DNA of 64,000 bases from Garcia nutans (Eukaryota > Streptophyta > Magnoliopsida > Malpighiales > Euphorbiaceae). Below are positions 35,601 through 48,412 of the stretch, in pieces (within the stretch, counting starts at the first letter, position 1; every line of letters starts with the position of its first letter). The position numbers were made by a program, and so were the translations under genes. Location of the stretch: contig CANTUV010000033.1 in NCBI GenBank assembly GCA_947685225.1, positions 55,591,001 through 55,655,000 of the forward strand. The letters are read 5' to 3'. The notes under the pieces are model-generated. The model was not told the DNA's origin. It saw only the letters and a list, made by a program, of their open reading frames with translations, and ran no database searches.

Positions 35601-38600
35601 GCTTTTCATAATTACTGTTGTACCATGCTCCAGCAACATCTACTACTACTAGGTAGCAAAAGTTTCCCATCATTCTGTATCAGAAGCCAGCTTATCCCTC
35701 CCCCCCAAAAAAAATCCTATAGCACTAGTGCTTTGTGTTCTTTCTATTCCATCCTATTTCATTCCAGGATACGCAGCTAATACTAATCTAATAAGTGAAG
35801 AAGACCTTATTTGACCAATTGACTCGGACATCAAACTTCTCATGCCTGCCCATTCTGTTTTGTCCTAAATGGAATGGCTCTCTTAGTTAGGCTCTGCCCC
35901 CCGACCCAAGTCCCTGCCTGCTGTCTCATTCAACTAAATTTGTTCTTGTAATCTATAGCCTAACAGCACACAGCAGTGAGGGGCAATCTGCCCATACAGC
36001 CAGCAGAGAGGATGGCACTACTGGAAAAAACTGTCTGCCAAAAACGCTGCAGGCACCTCTAGCAACTCACAAGTGTTCTCATCATTATTAAGTGCCTAAA
36101 ATTCATTCTTTGTTTTGTTCATGCTATAATTTTGTATCCATTGGTCATTTTTTTTTTTCTCATACATTGCCACGTTCATCATAAATATCATTCTTAAAAA
36201 CCCGGTATGTCTGAGAAGCACAATAAAATATTAAATACGAGGAAATATTTATATTCATATACTTTTTTTGAGGGAAAATATCCATTTGCTTGCTTAGTCA
36301 ATGGAACTGTTCCTTTATTTTTTTTTACCGTCAGCAGTTTTTTTTACCATTTGATCAAGCAATAGATAGTAATTACCGTAAGAAACTCTTCGGATGAAAC
36401 CCATTATCATGCAACATCTAAGGAAATCATTAAAAAGAATAAACTTTATTTTATCGAGTCGGTATGTTTCATGTAATGTTCACTGTAAATCATAAATCAG
36501 AAAATGGATCATTTTGCAGCTGTTTAGAATCTCATACATCAACATTTACTACATTAATTTCATTTAGTCAGTTCACGACTTATTAGAACCAAATGCTTTG
36601 AAATCTGTGCCACGGCATAGAAGGACAATAAAGTGCTTTCAACACATTTTAAGCTAAATCAATAATTTAAAAATTGAATCTATGCTGAAAAATAATTCAT
36701 AACCAGCCTGATTCTAACATTAATTGAATCTAAGATCTAACCAGAAATCTAAGAAGGACAAGGGGAATGCTAGCAATATTTCTCACTCACCTAGAGTGTG
36801 AGCAACGAATATAGATAAAAGCTATTACAAACTTACAGTTCTCAAGGAATACAATAGGACGCAATAAGTCGTAAGCAACTAAGAATGAAAGAAAAAGAAC
36901 AAAAGCAAACACCATTGAACGAGAGATTAAATTTTACCTCTGCTTCATGGGTCGACGTGCATTGTAAACAGAGATCCACTGTGTAGCAGGACTGCCTATT
37001 CGTATTTTCTTCCTTGGTTGCTCATCCTCTTCCAAGTTTACAAGCAATCTTCCACGCTTTTGTCCAACCTGTTGATGTATGAACGAACAGAAAAAGGAAA
37101 GAGTCAGGGCACCCTATCCAACTGGAAAAAAATAAAGGGAAGGCGGGGAAGGGAATTCACAATCACCTTAAGAGCCCCATCAATTCTAATTGGCCTCAGT
37201 GGTGTGCAAGGTTCAATTAGGCCATCAAAATAGGATATCAGCTTGGAATAATTTGGCTCCTCATCAAACTTCATATTTGTAACAGCTTCAAGGAATTGTT
37301 TGAATGGAGCAGGACAAAAAGAGCACATCAGCTCTGGAGAGGTGGCCATCTTTTTCTTACAAACAAGAAAACTCTTGTTATCCCCCTGTCATGTCAACAA
37401 ACAAGAAAATAGTAACAAATAAATAATGTCAGACGTTCATTTGAAAGACATCCTCGATTACAAAGTTTACAATGCATGAAACAAGAATATAAAGTTACCT
37501 CATGAAACAAGAATATAAAGTTACCTGATACCCCTGCCAGGGTAACCTTCCTTTTATGAGAAATATCAATGTGTATGCCAATGACTCAAGATCATCCCTT
37601 GGACTTCCAGTTCTGCCTAAATGAGCATGCACACTAGCATACCTTATTGTTCCCCTGCCAACAGAGATATGCTACAATTTAAAAATTAAACATAAAACGG
37701 TGAATATTTGTAAAGCTAAAAAATCCACACACCTGAATACATCAGGCCTCTGATCATAATCAACATGTTGACCAGAGGATGCATCTTTCCATCTAGATGC
37801 TGAACCAAAAGTGTGTTAGCGGCACCAAAAGTATACACATATATAGAAAATAAAATTTACCCAAATTTCAATTACATTGTACACAATAAAATTTTACCCA
37901 AATTTCAACTACATTGCAAACACAACCACACATAAATATATGCCAGGAAGAACATGTAAGGACATAAATATATGCCAGGAAGAACATGTAGGGACATAAA
38001 TACATGCCAGGAAGAACATGTCGGGTTTACAATATGAACTCATGGTTGCGCTTTAGGAAGAGCATAAACAAGAAAGGAAGGAAAGGCAAACATACCTAAA
38101 CCAAGATCAATAAGATAAAGCTTCTTCTCATCAGCAGTTCCAGGTTGACCAAGTAAAAAATTTTCTGGTTTCACATCTCCATGCACAAACCTTACTTAAG
38201 CAGAGGACATCATAAGAGATGGTAACTCATTGCAACTTAGATGGAAAATCAAGGACAAGCAAATTGGGGCAAAAAGGTAAAGCATGAAAAGATAAAAGTA
38301 CTCACCCCTTCATATGAAGCTTTTCAAGAATTGATATTGCCTCCACAGCAATGCAGGCCACCATATTTGGTGACATCCTGCTGCAGGTACAAGAACATTA
38401 AACAGGCAGGGAGAAGAAGAATGGAGGAGAGGAGAAGCGTGTGGATGCAAGGATGCGTGTGGATGCAAGGATGCCACACATGTAAGCATCATTATATATA
38501 GAGAGAGAGAGAAATTCTCTTTCTTACGATTGGCCAAGGGAATTCCAAACGTCCCAAAGACTGGGTCCAAGCATGTCCATTACCTGAAATTTTTGTTCAA

Positions 38601-39770
38601 TTTCCTTTAGAAACAGTAAGCAAATTCAGAAAGTTTGACCATAAGGAGCTTACAATTAACACTCACCAAAATATAGAAATCTCCTTGGCGACCCTTGTAA
38701 TGTACCCAAGGAATTCCATAACATCCATTTAGAGTGCTTTTCAATTCGAAAAGGAAGCAAGAATAAGTCATAAAGGAATGATCAATCAGGTAATATGTTT
38801 CAATATATGTAGAATTATGTACTCACTTATACACTTGCCACTCATAAGGAGGGCCATAATTGCAACCTTTGCTATTACGATGCTCAAACTTCAATGCAAC
38901 CTGGAAGGGAAGCAATTCAATGCATGAAATTACATGCAGATATAACTTTAAATCAGCAGTTACATAAATGAAATCTCTAGTCATACCTCAGTGGCATCTG
39001 GTCCAGTTCTGTCACTACCACCACTTACCCTTCTGCCAACATAAACTTGGCCAAAACCACCCTTACCCAACTTTCTTTCTATTTTATATACAGGAGAATT
39101 ACCCAATTGTACCTACATACAGCAATATAAATAATATGTTAACTAAGAGATTTTTGCATGGGATAGTTGCTATGAACTCTTAAGAAAAGATTAATCAGCA
39201 TTTATTAATCCAAGACAAATGAGATATACTCGTATAGGCAATACCCTAGATTAAGTCAGTTTTGTAAGTTAAAAGACAAGTTCATATCAATCCACAGGCT
39301 AAATACAGAAGTACTCGATGTACACAAGCAAACCCCGCAAGGATAGAGAGCAAAACAGGCAATACCCTTTCAGGAACTGGAGTTGTGTTTCCTTCTTCTT
39401 CAACTCCCACTGCCTTATCTGCACTCCCACCATCCATTGCAATATATTTGTCTGCCACTACGTCAACTTGATTATAACCAGGTTCTGCAGCTCCTGAAGC
39501 CACAGGTTCTACCTCACAAGGTTCCGGGTCTAAATCTATCAATCTAATGCCCCGGCCTATACCAGCAGCAGTTGGCCTTGTGGTTATTACCGGAGAAGCC
39601 CCTTTTGCTACAGCTGTGGCATTGCCAACCTTTCCTCTACCACCAACTCTCCTTCTGGTCTTGTTTTGAGCAGGTTGTATCCAATTCTGAGCAGGGTTAA
39701 TTGGTTGTTGGAGAGTCTGAAGATCATCAAGACGCTTTGATCTCCGGGATCCACTCCTCAATTCTGGCAT
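32642..39770 (-). CDS. MLK: MUT9-like / casein-kinase-I-family nuclear protein kinase (MLK/PPK/AEL)
   Basis: The MLK family of nuclear Ser/Thr kinases acts on histone H3, cryptochrome/phytochrome signalling and related regulators. Sixteen coding exons (minus): 39770-39366, 39112-38987, 38900-38827, 38736-38667, 38583-38528, 38377-38306, 38190-38096, 37799-37733, 37654-37525, 37385-37167, 37068-36938, 34144-33970, 33874-33784, 33513-33356, 33234-33046 and 32701-32642. All frames join, giving 705 residues. The start is MPELRSGSRRSKRL. The Gly loop GKGGFG is at 151-156, the catalytic HGDVKPEN at 271-278 (Asp273) and DLG at 296-298. RDDLESLAYTLIFLIKGRLPWQGYQ-type sequence is the CK1 signature. 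The long C-terminal domain ends IASICYGRTVC. Exon 6 could start three bases earlier (tandem CAGCAG acceptor, adding one residue). Confidence 0.94.
34145..36937 (-). other. 2.8-kb intron 11 of the kinase gene
   Basis: This is by far the largest intron of the gene; most others are below 300 bases. It is AT-rich, contains no frame with recognisable domains, and shows no LTR or terminal repeat that I could pair. Confidence 0.7.
37475..37526. repeat. 26-bp tandem duplication containing the exon 9 splice donor of the kinase gene
   Basis: CATGAAACAAGAATATAAAG-TTACCT occurs twice back to back (37475-37500 and 37501-37526). On the minus strand each copy supplies an AG|GTAAC donor: the used one at 37524 and a second at 37498. 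Confidence 0.95.
37929..38026. repeat. 32-bp minisatellite, three copies, in kinase intron 7
   Basis: Units beginning near 37931, 37963 and 37995 carry CATAAATATATGCCAGGAAG followed by AACATGT and 3-5 variable bases. Copies differ at one to three positions. Confidence 0.9.
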
Positions 39771-39825
39771 CCTCAACCCATGCAAATCACATTCCACTTA
39801 ATTCCTAAATATCCTTTCAAATATC

Positions 39826-40756
39826 CTATGGTAAAAAAAAATCAACTTTAGAAATGCACACATGCCAAAAGTTGATATCGCGCCATAACTGAAAAGTCAT
39901 TTAAGCAACTATGCTTGTATTCTTTACACGAACTCTTACACAGGGACATATATGATTCAAAACTGAAACATAAACCACTATCACAGCACGCGTATGCATA
40001 AAGGTGCATAATCTGTTTAAACAGGAAACGTGCTGAATGCAAAACTGAAATACCATCATAACATACATGGAAAGCCCCACAAGCAACTAAAATTCAAACT
40101 CAAACCAAAACAAGAAAGTTCAAACAAGTATTACACAAAAAAAAAATCAAATTGCAGCAATAATGACTCTTATCCATTATCAGAAACAGAAAAAAAATAT
40201 TCCAAGAAAATGCAGTTCAGTTAGTAAGAGATATTATATCAAAGAAATACCAGAGAGAAAAGCAAAAAGCTCCGTACTTCAAAAGCAACATATGTAGATA
40301 CTATTTTTGACCAATAACAGAGCAAATGTAGCTAAACATTCACATGAATATATGAAAATGTTTATTCCATTTTTCAAAAATGAAGCTTTGTTCTTTGTTT
40401 CCAAATCAGTCACTCCTCCAAACCAATTTAACAAATCAATCAAACCCATCAATAGTTGTTGGGTACATGCAAAATAATCAATTGATAAAATTTTCTTCCA
40501 AACAAGCATCATCTATTACCAGATAGAAGATTAAACAATTTTTGATGAAAAAATTAAAAAATATATTACCATTTCAAATCTTCTAAAATAAAAAAAAAAA
40601 CCTAAACCGATCATAAAAATAATCTAAAGACTAAAAAATAAAAATAATCATCTTCTTTAGAACCTAAATCGATCATCCAACATACTCAACAACACAGCAA
40701 TGAATTTTCTCCAACTTTCCACCAACAATAAATACAAAAATAAAAAACATACTCAC
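39826..40756 (-). promoter_or_regulatory. Leader intron of the kinase gene
   Basis: On the minus strand, a GTGAGT donor after CTATCT at 40757 and an acceptor TTTTTTTACCATAG ending at 39826 (56 bases before the ATG) define a probable 931-base intron in the 5' UTR. The upstream exon would lie at about 40757-40880. Confidence 0.55.
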
Positions 40757-41608
40757 AGATAGATCATCGATGTCTAATAAAAAACAATGATCGCTGATCG
40801 GAACTTTCATGAGATAGAAAAAGGCGATCGGTTGAGTATAGATCGCCTCCTTTGTCTAACAGTGATTTTTATCCATACAAGTAGGAGTTTTTGAAAATAA
40901 ACACTCTGTTGGAGAATAAACGGGTGGATAGATTCGTTGCTATGTGTTTGCAATGTATGTGTAAATTAAAATATTAAGAGGCTGAAGTGGGGGTTGAAGT
41001 TGGAGTTCTTTGGTGGTGGTGTGGTAAACGTCTGGATGTGTGTTTCTTTGGTTTCTCACTCTAAAAAGTATTTTTAAGACAAAGTTTTTTGTTCTGGTTT
41101 GTGCCTTTCTCTCTCTAAAAGTTATTTATTTATTTATTATCCAGCTTGCAATTTTAATGTGTGTATACGAATAATGGGGCATGCAAATGTGGCTTGGTAA
41201 TGACCAAACGTATTTATTTTTCTTAATGCATAAATATGATATTTACCATAATGTATGCATTTCCTATTTTTCTTCTGCTCTTTTTCTTTAATTACCCTAT
41301 TTATCCTAATTTTCTTTGTTAAAATTAAATTAATAATGTTAAATATTTTTATGAAATATTCACGTATGACTGTGCGTTTATATTCAAATGAAGCCCTAAT
41401 TTTGCCAATAAATAAAATAATCTACGAAAAAATAAAGAATTATAAGATAATTATTCCATTGTTTTATACACAACAAAATGCAAAAATAATATATAAATAG
41501 TTGTAAAATAATACATATGCATTTCATGCATGTTATTTTTGAGTGTTATATTTAATTAAACATAATTATAATTAATATCGTTTTATATTAAAATAATTGT
41601 CTAAGCAA
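40757..41608. other. Kinase leader exon and promoter, then AT-rich DNA
   Basis: About 40757-40900 is the probable first (non-coding) exon of the kinase gene. The promoter should lie at about 40900-41150, which has CT and TTTA repeats. No TATA box was chosen. No other gene is seen. Confidence 0.45.
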
Positions 41609-41793
41609 GGAATAATTATATGCTACAACTGTTGTAGCAATAAATGCCTACAACACACCAATAGAATTTTTACACGTAGGCATTTATTGCTATTTATTTA
41701 ATTCTGTTGTAGCAATAAATGCCTACGTGTAAGAATTCTATTGGTGTGTTGTAGGCATTTATTGCTACAACAGTTGTAGCATATAATTATTCC
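41609..41793. mobile_element. Foldback MITE (185 bp) with 7-bp target-site duplication
   Basis: The element starts GGAATAATTATATGCTACAA and ends with the exact reverse complement. The two arms of about 84 bases pair with a single mismatch around a ~17-base loop. It is flanked on both sides by TAAGCAA (41602-41608 and 41794-41800), a perfect 7-bp target duplication. It encodes nothing and must be mobilised in trans by a DNA transposase. The superfamily is uncertain: 7-8 bp suggests a hAT-like or atypical element. Confidence 0.93.
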
Positions 41794-41800
41794 TAAGCAA

Positions 41801-42530
41801 GTCATTTATAGATTAATCATTACAACGCTTATAGGAGATTTTAGCATAATTACTTTAGATAATTACTTTAATATAAGATGATACTATAATTTTAGTTAAT
41901 TAAATATAATATTCAAAAATAAGTTTATACATGCATGAAAATTGAAATATTTTAGGCCGCAACAATTTATTATATATATATATATACCCTAAGAAAAACA
42001 GAGAAATTATAGATTGACACGTTATACATTATATAATCTAAAAAAAGAAAAATATTATTTATTGATATTTATTAAAATATAAATTTTTGTTCTTTTATTT
42101 ATAAAAATTAATATATAAAAATAAAAACATATATTTAATAAATTATAAATAGAAATTTATTAACTAAAAATATTACTAAAAATAAAAAATAAAAAAATAT
42201 ATTAGTAATATATAAAAATAAAAAATTATATATTTAATAGATTTTTAATAAATTAATAATTATTAATAAATTTTTAAATGAAATGATATAAATATATATT
42301 TAATAAATTTAATAAATTATTAATAAAAAATTATTAAATAAAAATACTAATGTATAAATATTAAATGTCATAAATTTAATAAATAATGTAATAATTATCT
42401 CAGGATTTATTTAAAAAATATAAATAAAACATTTAACCTGTACTTTTTTTAATTTAATCGTGTAGTTTTTAATTCAACTAAGTTATTGTAAACCACAACA
42501 ATTAAATGAATAGTCAATCCTTAAAAAAAA
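41801..42530. other. AT-rich non-coding DNA
   Basis: The composition is almost entirely A and T, with recurring AATAAATTTAATAAATTATT-like phrases. No gene is seen. Confidence 0.55.
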
Positions 42531-43071
42531 AAACTGTTGGTAGCATATCGACATCCACTTAGTTTCTTATGACTCCAAGATTATGCTCCTATCTACACAA
42601 GTTCAAGTATTGTTCATGAAAGATTTCAGGAGAAAGATGTATTTTTCAACTCTCTTTTTTCTTTAAACTGTAAGATCAATGGGTTCTTAGCTATCGTAAC
42701 TCGTCCGATAATCTCCACTGCAATTTTGCGTTTTTAAGCATATTTATCAAATTTTGTATATGGCATGACCATTTACTTGTTCAATATCTAGCAATTTGCT
42801 TTTTATATGGTCATCTTCTTGTTTATTATTTGGCATTTTATTTGATGGTGGGAGATTTTATTTTGGCTGCATGGATTGTTGAGTGTAGCTTATTTTGCTT
42901 CTTCATTTTCATACCATGTGTTGTGGTGGCTGCATATATTATTTTTTGTTGTAAGCATGTTTTGCTATCTATTTTATGCCCTGTATAGATATGGTTCTCC
43001 CATGTCTTTTATAAAGATTGTATGTAATGTTTATTTCTATTAATAAATAAAGCTTTTTTTTGACAAAAAAA
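42531..43071 (+). mobile_element. Possible 5'-truncated non-LTR retrotransposon (LINE-like) 3' end
   Basis: A block of more balanced composition sits between AT-rich flanks and ends with TTTATTTCTATTAATAAATA-AAGC and an A-rich tail near 43063-43071, as plant LINE 3' ends do. No reverse-transcriptase residues are visible, and no clean target duplication was found. It could instead be a retrocopied 3' UTR. Confidence 0.35.
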
Positions 43072-44494
43072 AGTTATCCTAAATGTGGGTATTTTTGTAT
43101 TTAAAAATAAAAATAAACATATATCATAAACAATTGGGATACGGATATTCCATTGACAACAAATTAAACAAGAATTTTTTTTTTATCGAATTTAAGCCTA
43201 ATATGATATTTTTTATTATTATTAATATTATTGCTTGTTTTTACATGGCAAATGGGTACATTTATTTTAGGAGTAATATAATATTTTCTTTGTTTCACTT
43301 GAGATTCGTGTAATAAATTTTTTTTTATTTTACTTCAATTATTATTTTTTATAAATTTAAGATTGTATTAATTATAAAATTTTAAATTTACTATATGAGT
43401 ATTAATAAATAAGATAATAAATAAAAAGAGAGATAAAATTAGTAATTAATAAAGAACGGATAATTAAAAAATATAATTAAGTAAAATAGTAGTATAATTT
43501 TTTTTGTAAAATTTATAATTACCGATGGTTATCTCAATTTGTATAATTATTTATAAAACAATAATTAGCCTTGATTCTTTACAAGTTCAATGGAAAAGAA
43601 AGGAAATAACTAGGGGAAAATAAATAAAATAAAAAGAAAATAATTTATAGTTATTTTGTTTTGTTTGATTATATAGTTAATATAATAAATAAATAAAAAT
43701 TTGTAAAATTAATTTTTATATTTATATCTTCATTATTTTAAGTTGATAAATGATAAATTAGTAATGTTATTATTTATAATTAGTAATTTTATTATTTATA
43801 TTTCTTTTATTTTTTATTTATCTTCTTTTTCTCTCCTAATTTATAAAAAGAAGTTTTAATAAATTTGAGCAAAATGAGATGAATTGACTTTTATTTTTTT
43901 TCCCGTTTCCTTGCTTTTTTTTATCCAAATAAAAAAAATTAGAGAAATATAATATCTATTAACCTCTTTTTCACCATCCATTTCCTTAAATACAAATAAA
44001 GGCTTAAAGTGATACGGATGAAATATATGCTAATAGTTAGTCAATGTATTGCATGTAAGCATAAAAAATTATTGGTCAAGGCCGGCATATGTCAGTCATT
44101 TAACTAATAAAGTCTTTGCGGATTGATGTTTCAATTAATCATGTTTAAATCACACATTTAGATTTTTATTATACATTTTCCTATAAATAATTATAGCTTT
44201 ATTTTATACATTTTTATTCTTATTTTATTTTAAAGTAGTTAATTAGTACTAAAATATATTTAATTTCTAATCAATGACTTTTATCATTCTCAAACCACTG
44301 CATTTTATTTACGAATTTTAATATGTTTTTTTTCAAACATTTCAATTCATTTGCACATGATATTTTACCATTGTAAAAGTTTTATTGCATTTCAAATTCA
44401 TAATAACTAGTTCATACAAATTCATGGAATATAAGATAAATGCAAATTTTAAAAATAAAAATTTCTATTATAATAATTATATTGTTAGACACCA
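43072..44494. other. AT-rich intergenic DNA left of the first LTR element
   Basis: I see nothing that can be called a gene or a defined repeat. Confidence 0.5.
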
Positions 44495-45137
44495 TGTTGG
44501 GAAAATCGGGTATTTTTCCCTCAAACTACAACTAGTGAATTACATTGATTCGGTAATTTTCAGAAAAGACTACTGAACAGTCTCCTTAGACAAAATTACC
44601 ATTCCAAATAAATTCTCATGAAAGGCTGAAGTGGTCACAAATGGTCCCTCTTAAAACCCAGTCTCCTAGACAGAACTTACTTGCACAGTATATTATCACA
44701 ACCTAAACTCGTGTATACATGAATAGTACCGTACACGTGAATAGTAAATTATACCCAAATAAATAGTATAATACACTACAAATAAACCCGACAAATAAAT
44801 ATTGAATACTATACTAATACAAAAAAGAAACAAAATAAATGCGGAATAAATAAAACAGACAAGGAAAGAACACACCCGGAAATTTGATAACGGAGTTCGG
44901 CTAAATATGCCTACGTCTCCGAGCACCACTTGAGGCAGCCTGCTCTTATTAATTTGGGAAGAGAAGACCAAATTTATAATATACAAATTTTCAAAAATGT
45001 ATACTAATTTTTGGGATACAAATAATTAGGAAGGGATGAGTTATTTATAAGGCAATTAACTCACCCCTACCTTTAAAACTTCCGATGTGGGATTGCAACA
45101 AATTAAGTCACACCAACCAAAGCCATCAAATTTGACA
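44495..45137 (-). repeat. 3' LTR of the first copia element
   Basis: In element orientation this is the downstream LTR. The purine-rich AAGGTGGAGATT at about 45138-45150 (minus) precedes it, as a polypurine tract should. Confidence 0.92.
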
Positions 45138-45249
45138 AATCTCCACCTTGGCATAATTTCTAATCCCACCAATTGCAAACATTCTTCATCTTCCCAATCA
45201 AACAAAACAGTCTTCGTAGTGCTTCCAATTTGCGCCTTCAGGCGCCAAC

Positions 45250-48200
45250 TCAAATGTGCAGGATATTGACCAAGTCTAAACAATGTTTAAACTTGGCTTT
45301 TGCCACCACCTTGGTCATTATATCTGCAGGATTCTCCGTAGTCCGAATCTTCTGGAGAAGTATCTCCTCTTCTTCGAGAATTTCCCGCACAAAGTGATAG
45401 TGAACATCAATGTGCTTTGTTCTTGCATGAAAAACTTGGTTTTTTGCTAAGTGAATAGCACTCTGACTGTCACAATACACCTCAAGGTGTTTCTGACCAA
45501 CTCCCAAGTCCCTTAGCAATCCTTGAAGCCAAATTGCCTCTTTTACAGCCTCTGTAATTGCCATATACTCTGCCTCTGTTGTAGACAAAGCCACTGTTGA
45601 CTGCAAAGTAGACTTCCAACTAACTGGCGCCTTAGCTAAAGTGAATAAGTAGCCAGTTGTAGATCGTCGCTTATCCAAGTCACCTGCATAGTCAGAATCA
45701 CAATATCCAACTACACATTGACCAAGTGATTCATCCCGCTCAAACACTAAGCCAACATCTACAGTACCTTGAATATACTGTAGAATCCATTTCACAGCTT
45801 GCCAATGAACTTTGCCAGGATCATGCATATATCTACTCACAACACTAACTGCCTGTGAAATATCGGGTCTCGTACACACTATTGCATACATCAAGCTTCC
45901 AACTGCATTAGCATACGGGACTTTCGCCATGTATTCTCGTTCTTCATCTGTCTTTGGAGATAACTGGCTGCTAAGCTTCAAATGAGGAGCAAGCGGAGTA
46001 CTTACAGGTTTTGTATCTTCATTCATACCAAAACGTTGTAATACCTTCTTCAAATACTGCTTCTGTGTCAGCCAAAACTTGCCTCTCTGTCTATCCCTGC
46101 TTATCTCCATGCCAAGAATCTTCTTGGCTTCTCCCAAATCCTTCATCTCAAACTCTTCACTCAACTGAGCCTTCATTTTATCAATTTCAATTTGTCTCTT
46201 GGATGCTATTAACATATCATCAACATACAAGAGTAGATAGATGTAGGACCCATCTTGAAGCCTGCGCAAATACACACAGTGATCGTATTTGCTTCTTGTG
46301 TACTTCTGACCCATCATAAACTTGTCAAATCGTTTGTACCATTGCCTCGGTGATTGCTTCAATCTGTACAATGATTTGTTCAGTTTACAAACCCAATTTT
46401 CTTTACCAGCAACTTTGAATCCATCTGGCTGAGACATATAGATTTCCTCCTTCAAGTCACCGTGTAGAAACGCGGTCTTCACATCAAGTTGAGCTAGCTC
46501 CAAATTCAACTGTGCTACCAAGGCCAACAAAATTCTAATTGAGGAATGTTTAACAACTGGAGAAAATACCTCATTATAATCAACTCCCTCCTTCTGAGCA
46601 TAGCCTTTAGCTACCAATCTTGCCTTGTAGCGAACATCATTCTTGATAGGAAATCCTTTTTTCTTTGCAAATACCCATTTGCATCCAATTGCTTTCTTGC
46701 CTTTTGGTAACTGTGTCAACTTCCACGTCTTATTCTTCTCAAGAGATTGCATCTCTTCTTTCATTGCATCTTTCCATCTACCATTTTCTGAACTTCGGAT
46801 GGCTTCAGGAAAGGTGGATGGAACTTCATCAACAACTGGAAGTGCATAGGCCACCATATCAACAAAACGAGCAGGTTTCTGAATTTCTCGTCTTATCCTT
46901 CTAACAGCAATTGATTCTGACTGCTGTTGAGATTCTTGGGTCGGAATCTCTTCCTCATCTGACTCTGCTTCTACCATAGGAGAGTCACTCATAGTACTTT
47001 TTGCTGGGCTCACCATTATCTGTTCAAACTCCACCTGCTTCGGCGTACACTCCACCTGCTGCGGAGTACCATCAGTTCCTTTTTGAGTTACCTTATGCAA
47101 CATGGCAGATTCATCAAAGGTAACATCCCTGCTGATGATGGTCTTCTTTGCCTCTAGACACCAAAGACGATATCCCTTAACTCCAGCATTGAAGCCCATA
47201 AAGAGAGCCTTTTTTGTTCGTGGATCCAACTTTGATTCATTTACATGATAATATGCAGTAGAACCAAAAACATGCAAAGAATCATAATCTGTTGCAGGTT
47301 TCCCAGACCATACCTCTAAAGGAGTCTTGCAATCTATTGCAGATGACGGCAAGCGATTGATGAGATGTTGAGCATATGTCACAGCCTCAGCCCAAAACTT
47401 TCTGCCTAACCCAGCATTAGACAGCATGCAACGAACTTTCTCCACCAATGTCTTGTTCATACGCTCCGACACCCCATTTTGTTGTGGTGTTTTTCTGACT
47501 GTAAAGTGCCGAACTATGCCAAATTCTTGGCATGCCTCCAGGAATGGATCACTCTTGTATTCTCCACCATTGTCTGTTCGGAGAACTTTGATCTTTCTAC
47601 CAGTCTGGTTCTCAACCTGAGCTTTCCATTTAAGAAAAACTCCAAGCACTTCATCTTTCTTCTTCATAGTAAACACCCATACTCTTCTGGAAAAATCATC
47701 AATAAAAGTGACAAAGTAATGCCTACCTCAAAGAGATGGAGTCTTGGCAGGTCCCCACACATCTGAGTGCACATAATCCAAAATACCCTTGGTATCATGA
47801 ATGACAGTGCCAAATTTCACTCTTCTTTGTTTTCCCAAAACACAATGCTCACAAAATTCTAATTTGCAAGTCTTTGTACCTTTCAACAATCCTTGCTTGG
47901 CAAGAATTTGCAAGGATTTTTCACCAGCATGTCCCAAACGCATATGCCACAGCTTTGTTGCCTCTGAATCCTTCTTGCTACTAGACGTTGCAGTCGCTAC
48001 TGTTCCAACCACTGTACTACCTTGGTAGTAATACAAATTATTCTTCCTCACGCCTTTCAACATCACAAGTGCTCCCGAAGTTGCTTTAAGAATTCCATCT
48101 CGCATCATCACAATTAGGCCTTTTGACTCTAAGGCCCCCAAAGAGATGAGATTCTTCTTCAAATTCGGAACATACCGTACATCTTTCATAATTCTTGTGG

Positions 48201-48395
48201 ATCCATCATGATTCCGCAGCTTGATTGAACCTATTCCAGCTGTTTTACATGGATTGTCATTTCCTATGTAAACAACTCCACCATCACATTCTTCAAAATC
48301 AAAGAATCACTCCCGGATGGGAGACATATGGTAGGTGCAACCGGAATCCAAAATCCACTCGTCTGGATGGGATGTTGAAGGTGATACCACCAAAG
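45250..48395 (-). pseudogene. Copia pol: protease, integrase, reverse transcriptase, RNase H
   Basis: On the minus strand the protease active site ILDSGCTYHM lies near 48355. The pre-integrase HMRLGHAG...CEHCVLGK zinc motif lies at about 47960-47830, and the integrase core TDNGGEYKS and PQQNGVSERMN at about 47570-47450. The reverse transcriptase has LDVKTAFLHGDL (~46480) and YVDDMLIAS (~46220), and RNase H has YCDSDYAGD (~45690) and DSQSAIHLAKN (~45455). The 808-codon frame 47676-45250 is intact. In-frame TGA codons interrupt pol at 48309-48307 (in place of Trp after PIRE) and 47730-47728 (after KTPSL). The polyprotein would otherwise be a typical length. Confidence 0.93.
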
Positions 48396-48412
48396 AGACA
48401 TCTGACTCTGCA

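Noticed and set aside
37929..38026. CRISPR-like regular repeats
   Set aside because: The three 32-base units are directly contiguous without spacers and lie in a plant intron; this is a minisatellite.
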